A DNA stretch of 64,000 nucleotides from Acanthornis magna. Taxonomy: Eukaryota > Chordata > Aves > Passeriformes > Acanthizidae. The stretch is taken from positions 124,001-188,000 of the forward strand of contig JAWUZG010000972.1 of assembly GCA_036785705.1 (NCBI GenBank), read 5' to 3'. Position 1 is the stretch's first letter; each line of letters starts with the position of its first letter. The notes beneath the pieces were generated by a model. That model saw only the letters and a program-made list of their open reading frames with translations, had not been told where the DNA came from and searched no databases. Positions 59,016 through 64,000 of the stretch are shown here, one piece after another. A program made the position numbers and the translations under genes.

Positions 59016-59354
59016 GCCACATTCATAAGGAAGCACATCCTGGGTTACTGTATAAATACATAGTGCAGGAGAAATAGGATAATTCCAGGGATGGTCCCAG
59101 AAGGAACAAGAAAACCCCAGCCCCGGCCCAGGCATCCACACAGCAGCTTCCACATCATCTCCTCCTCCTGCAGAACAGGCACTGAGGGGACACTGAGAGC
59201 AAACACTGAGGTGTTCATGGGATGAGGCACTGAGGGGACCCTGAGGATCAGTGCAAGGCACACTCTGCAGCTGAGGAAGGACATCCCCGTTCTGCAGGGG
59301 AAGAAATGAAGCTTTGGCTGCCCAGAAAAGAGAAGGTCCTTCCTCCATTCCCCA

Positions 59355-61027
59355 TTAGTGGTGAGTTTGGGGTCTGCTGCAGATGTACTGCATTGAATTT
59401 GAGCAGATCCCACAGGCGAGTTTGTTCTCAGCCAGGTGCACACACTCTGCATTGCCCAGGACAGGAACCCTGCAAGGAGCAGCAGAGAGAGCGCTGGAAC
59501 CACAGGGGGACACATTGTGCCTCTGTGCCCCCCAGGCCCTGCCCGTGCCCCCCAGCACTCACGAGGAGTTGAAGCTGCTGCCATCCACCCACTGCAGGCC
59601 CTGCTCCCGTCTGCGCAGCCCGAGCCAGTGATCGATGTTCCCGCTGAGGCGGAAGACAAACTCCTGGCAAGGAGAGAGGAGCTGACAGTGTGAGCTGCCC
59701 CTCAGGCTCCCCTCAGCCACCCCACTGCCCCCCAAAACCCTTCACTCACCATTTCCCTGTCCTGGAGCACAGCCAGGGAGGCCCCGAGCTCAGAGCACCG
59801 AGCCTGACCCTGATCCCAGGAGCGGTGATCCTTCGAGAGGAAGTAGCAGACCCCGCGGTACCCGACCCAGCCATCAGGACAGGCCAGCAGCTGAGGAGTG
59901 TCAGGCACAAGTGGAATTTCTGTTTGTCTTCTCCCTGCAGAGGGAACAGGAGAAGGTGCGAGGATTCTCCTCACGGAGCAGCCCGAGCTCCCATTGGCTG
60001 AATTTTCCCGCTCAAACCCGCCACCCACCGCCATTGGCTGATTCAGCCGTCACTCCTCATCGTTCTCGCGCGCTGATTGGGCAGAGCGGGGCCGAGGGGC
60101 GGTCCCGTCCGTGAGGGAGCAGGGACCGCGCTGTGCCCCGCGGGGCTGGGCCGAGGCACCGCACCGCCATTACCTGACACAGCAGCCAAGGACACCGCCA
60201 AAGCCACGACCAGGAGCAGGAGCAGAGCCAGCAGAGCCAGGGTGAGCACGGGATGGGATCTGATCCACTCTGCTGGAGCTGGAAAGAGTCGCTGGCCGTG
60301 AGGGCAGGACTGTCCTGAGCAGGCCCAGCCCTCACATCCCCCACCCAACACACAGGAGGGACCACCAGGCCGTGTGCCCCTCACTGAGCTGCCAGCAGGA
60401 GAGACAAGGGACAGGGACAGGGACACAGAGAAGGACACAGGTGTGGGGACAGCCATGGCAGGAGAACGGCCCAGGGCCAGGGGTGTCAGTCCCGGCCATT
60501 GCTGGGGCCCAGCAGAGCACGAGGATTCTTCCAGAGCCCTGGACACAGCCACACCATGCCAGCCCTGTGCTCCTGAGTGACACTGTCCCCTCCTTACAGC
60601 CCACAGTGCTGGCCCTGTACTCACCCAGAAATCCTCTCAGGATTCTTTTCTGTTTATTCCTGGTTGCTGATCTCTTCCAGGGATCCAGGGGCTCAATCAC
60701 ACTCCCATCACTGGTGCAGAATCCTTTCTTGACATCTTCACTCCTCGCACACTCACAAGGGACACCTTTGTGCTTAGGACAAATGGCTTCTCGTGCCTGA
60801 GGTGAGTGTGTAACCCTGACTGCTGATCCATTCTGGGGACTCAGGAACGCCTTCACAACCCCATGAGTGGAGCAGAATTCACTGTCCTCCAGCTCACAGC
60901 TGGGATCTCTTGGCTTGGAATAACAAGCACCTGGCTCCTGAGACATCAGCAGTGCTGAGAAAGCCTTTTCAAGTTCAGCTCTGGACACAGTTTGACAACC
61001 ACAGTGATGGGAGATTGAAGGGGCCAT
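59355..61027 (-). CDS. CLEC2D/B-Lec-like type II C-type lectin, copy 3, complete
   Basis: The exons are 61027-60625, 60272-60174, 59934-59750, 59663-59563 and 59469-59355, totalling 903 nt (300 residues). The frame is open throughout, unlike copy 2. The membrane helix ends LLLLLVVALAVSLAAVS. The lectin-like domain differs from copy 1 at one place seen by eye (YRGVCYF instead of YRGLCYF). The cytosolic tail matches copy 2 more than copy 1 (SEDVKKGFCTSDGSVIEPLD), but its last 18 residues differ from both (PWKRSATRNKQKRILRGFL). Role and family are as for copy 1. Confidence 0.88.
59991..60080. promoter_or_regulatory. CCAAT-pair module inside intron 2 of lectin copy 3
   Basis: It is the same element as at 35887 and 48270, with ctcctcatcgttctcgcgcg in the middle. 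Confidence 0.5.
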
Positions 61028-61464
61028 GATGAGAGATCCGGGCTGGTCCTGGCGCTGTGCTTCTCGCAGGCTCAGGAGGGCACTGCCGGCTCAGTCCTGC
61101 CCTGTCCCTGCAGATCAGGGGGACAGAGAAGAGATGCTCCTGGGGCTGTCACTGTCACCGATGCTCCTGGGGCTGTCACTGAGCCCAAAGGAATCCCATC
61201 TGAGGCAGAACCTCTACGCTCTGCAAACCCTGCCAGGACACAGAGAAAACTCTCAGCTCCAGGGCTCTGATTCAAAAGGGAGCACCTCCACCCCCGCAAT
61301 TCCTATTCTGGCAATGGCTCAGGAGGAGACAGCAATGATTTTTGGGCACAGGTAGAGATGGAATGTATTGATGTCTTGGATTAGCCACGACAAAAAGGAA
61401 TTAAATAATAAGGAACAACAACAGCAGCACTGACACTGTGACATTGCTGGGGTCACACAAGGCC

Positions 61465-61590
61465 ATTCCACAGCATCACAGAATCCTCTGAGCTGGACAG
61501 GACCCACAAGGGTCATGGAGTCCAACTCTCAGGGAATGGCCCCTGTGGGGTCAAATCCCAACCTTGGCATTATTGGCACTGAGCTCTACC
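61465..61590. mobile_element. CR1 LINE 3' fragment
   Basis: It is orthologous to 37320 and 49745. Confidence 0.7.
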
Positions 61591-61821
61591 CAATGTCCCT
61601 TTCCTATGGCAGCACATGTGTCAAGGCAATAGAGAAATGGTTAAATCAATATATAAATCCAGGCTTAGGGTATAAACACACAGTGTGAGAGACACAGGAT
61701 GAGTTCTGGGATGGTTCCAGAAGGAGAAAGGAACCCCAGCCCCAGCTGCAGCAGCCACACATCAGAGTCCACATCATCTCCTCCTCCTGCAGCTTCATCT
61801 CCTGCAGATCAGGCACTGAGG

Positions 61822-62100
61822 TGTTCTGTTGGGTGTTCTTAATAGGCAGGGCAGTGAGATGTGCACAATCCAGCGTTAGCTTAGCAGAGCCAACAGAAGC
61901 AGCGTTAGTATGACAGCTCACCATCGCTCCAAGTGATTCGTTTAGATGTGTAAACAAGTAGCTAGTAACCAATCTACTGCTTAGATATAGAGAAGTAGAA
62001 GATGTATATAAGTAGCCTTCTGATCTGGAATAAACGGCTTTCACATTGATCATGTTGGTCTGCGTGTGATTGACCCGTGCCTCTGCAACAGTGTTCATGA
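61822..62100 (+). mobile_element. Solo LTR-like insertion specific to unit 3
   Basis: About 275 bp are absent from the matching sites of units 1 and 2 (near 37655 and 50080). They have a TATA-like tatataag at 62005 and AATAAA at 62029, and end cctctgcaaca followed by gtgttca. The host segment gatcaggcactgaggtg stands on both sides. It looks like a retroviral-type LTR without internal genes; the exact ends are uncertain. Confidence 0.5.
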
Positions 62101-62104
62101 GATC

Positions 62105-62590
62105 AGGCACTGAGGTGACACTAAGCAGCCCTGAGGGGGCTCAGGATTGTCCCCTGCATGCCCTGCCCTGGTGAGCTGCAGCCTGGGGACACCGAGCGCT
62201 GGCAGCGCCCTTTGTGTCCCTGTTTGGAACAGGAGGCGGCTCTTGGCACGGAAAGCGCAACTTTGAGGTTTCCACGCCCCGACAGCATCCCTGAGGGAGG
62301 AGGCTCCGCCTGCCCTGGCGTCGCAGTCTCACGTGTGGTGTAAACGACGTTAAACTTTAAGCCATCCCAGCCCGTGCAGGGACATCTCCCGCTGCCCCAG
62401 GGGCTCCCAGCCCGGTCCTGCATGGCCGGGAACAGTCCCGGGGACAGGACAGTCACCTCTGTCCTAGCGACAGCAACCGGGACGAGCCCGCGCTGTTCTG
62501 GCACCGTGTCCTGCCCAGGCAGCAGCGGCAACGACACCGCGGGCAGCCGCTCCCGCAGCGGCCTCAGGCCGGGGGGACACGGAGGGAGCA
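62105..62590. repeat. Single copy of the 0.55-kb GC-rich module, unit 3
   Basis: It matches 38240-38720 best. Only one copy is present, where units 1 and 2 have two. Confidence 0.7.
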
Positions 62591-62689
62591 AGGGGACACA
62601 GGAGAACGAACCCACCAGAGCCCCCCTGCCGCCCCCTCCGCCCGCAGCGAGCCCCGAGCTGCGGCACAACCGAGCGCGGCTCCCACCTG

Positions 62690-63085
62690 CGCTGGGGCCG
62701 CTCCGAGCTCCGCCGCCGCTCCGGGGCCCGGGGTGCGGTCACTGCCGCCGCTCCGGGCTCCGGTCCTGACCCAGAGACGCTCCGGGCTCGGATCCGATCA
62801 CTGCCGCCGGTCCGGGCTCCGGTCCGGTGCCATAGACGCTCCGCGGTACGGTCCAGTCCCATAGACGCTCCGGGCTCTGGTGCGATCACTGCCGCCGCTC
62901 CGGGCTCCGGTCTGGTCCAGTCCGCTCCGGGCTCCGGTCCTGTCCCAGAGACGCTCCGGGCTCCGGTCCTGTCCCAGAGACGCTCCGGGCTCCGGTCCTG
63001 TCCCAGAGACGCTCCGGGCTCCGGTCCTGTCCCAGACACGCTCCGGGCTCCGGTCCGGTCACTTCCACCGCTCCGGGCTGCGCTC
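62690..63085. repeat. GC minisatellite GACGCTCCGGGCTCCGGTC, unit 3
   Basis: It is the same family as 51230-51645, with four perfect successive units of tcctgtcccagagacgctcc near 62940-63045. Confidence 0.85.
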
Positions 63086-63171
63086 CGGTCACGTTCGGTC
63101 CCAGTCTCCAGGACGCTGTCAATTGCTGTTCACTAGAGTATTGTCGCCAGTAGTCTGTGGACCCGCCCTGA

Positions 63172-63218
63172 CCAATCAGCGCGCGAGAAAGAGGAGTGGC
63201 GGGAGGATCAGCCAATAG
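63172..63218. promoter_or_regulatory. CCAAT-pair module, unit 3 spacer
   Basis: It has accaatcagcgcgcgagaaa, then gaggagtggcggg and agccaatagg. Confidence 0.45.
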
Positions 63219-63889
63219 GAGCGAGGCGATCCTCCTAGACCCGCCCCCCGTGGCAGTTCCTCCTGCCTTTCGGCACTTTCCATCCCACACTGCGATTTGA
63301 GTAATTTGGCTTGATAATTAATGTATTCCTTTAGAAACAGACCGTGGGTTCAGCTTTACCGAAGCGGGTCACAAACACAGCCACCTCCTCCCAGGCACGG
63401 CTCCAAATACATTCTCTTTTCCCCACAAACTGTCCCGCCCCGGTATTTCCCCTCCTGCGTGGCACAACATGCCTATTACCAAATTTCAAAAGCAAGTGAG
63501 TCAGGATGAATAATTGCTGCGACTAAAGACAATCTCTCAGGCCCTACAAACAGCGATCCAAAATGAGCCCCTCGGAGCTCTCCTGGAGCAGCTCCTCGCT
63601 CTGAGCAGGACAACTCCTCAAGACTCAACCCTTTCCTCTCTGGGAGATGGAAAAGGACCCAGAGTGAGCATTTCGAGGGGAATTCCTGACAGGGAATTCC
63701 TGACAGGTCCCTGGCACTGACTCTTTCTGTGTGCACACGCGTGTGCCTGTGCTCTGGCAAATGGGGGAGAAATGCTGCTCTCAGAGGTGTTCAAGTGCCT
63801 CGGATATCTCAGTAAATCAGGCCTGTAACTGAGGTTAAGTTAGAGTTATAAACCGAGGTAAATGCTGCTAAATGTTGTTCTTCTGTTAA

Positions 63890-64000
63890 GTTGCTAAGTT
63901 CAACTTCAAAGTCATAAGTCAGGTTAAATGTTGGTGTTATTCCTCTGTTGAATTGTTAAATTCAGATATAAGATTAAATCTTGGTAAGTGCAATTCCTCT
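63890..64000. repeat. 54-bp satellite, start of third array cut by the window end
   Basis: The first two monomers (aattgttaaattcagatata) are visible. By analogy a third KLRB1-like gene would lie about 2.7 kb beyond the window. Confidence 0.8.

Overview
The window is vertebrate genomic DNA and most probably comes from a songbird (passerine) MHC-linked microchromosome. The evidence is a compact, intron-rich DDR1 gene, CR1-type LINE remnants, very dense GC-rich minisatellites, and a tandem cluster of C-type lectin-like genes of the kind linked to the MHC in birds (B-Lec/B-NK type). The species is not determinable by eye. Layout: (1) 126-23052, minus strand: one complete discoidin domain receptor 1 gene (DDR1). 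Seventeen coding exons join in phase at every junction into an 895-residue receptor tyrosine kinase. Nearly all its introns are single, intron-specific tandem arrays, and several arrays carry extra copies of the neighbouring exon edge with its splice site. (2) 23053-28000: more arrays, two short promoter-like islands (24.03-24.18 kb, 26.03-26.20 kb) and a 1.7 kb AT-rich array. (3) 28.0-33.8 kb, plus strand: a CCAAT/GC-box CpG-rich promoter with a Kozak ATG, about 4 kb of tandem arrays, then three small well-spliced exons ending in a poly(A) signal. This is an unidentified candidate gene. (4) 34.2-64.0 kb: an approximately 12 kb unit repeated about two and a half times. Each unit pairs a minus-strand CLEC2D/B-Lec-like type II lectin gene (copies at 35.2-37.0, 47.6-49.4 and 59.4-61.1 kb) with a plus-strand KLRB1/B-NK-like lectin receptor gene (copies at 42.6-45.3 and 54.9-57.8 kb). 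The second CLEC2D-like copy has a one-base deletion in its membrane exon. How the genes may work together: CLEC2-family proteins are ligands of KLRB1-family receptors in mammals and the two types are genetically linked there. The duplicated units therefore look like receptor-ligand pairs of the natural killer type. The KLRB1-like tail carries a single YxxL in a hemITAM-like acidic context (EDDEGYMAL), which hints at activating signalling; this is inference. DDR1 is a collagen receptor with no evident functional tie to the lectins beyond MHC-region linkage.
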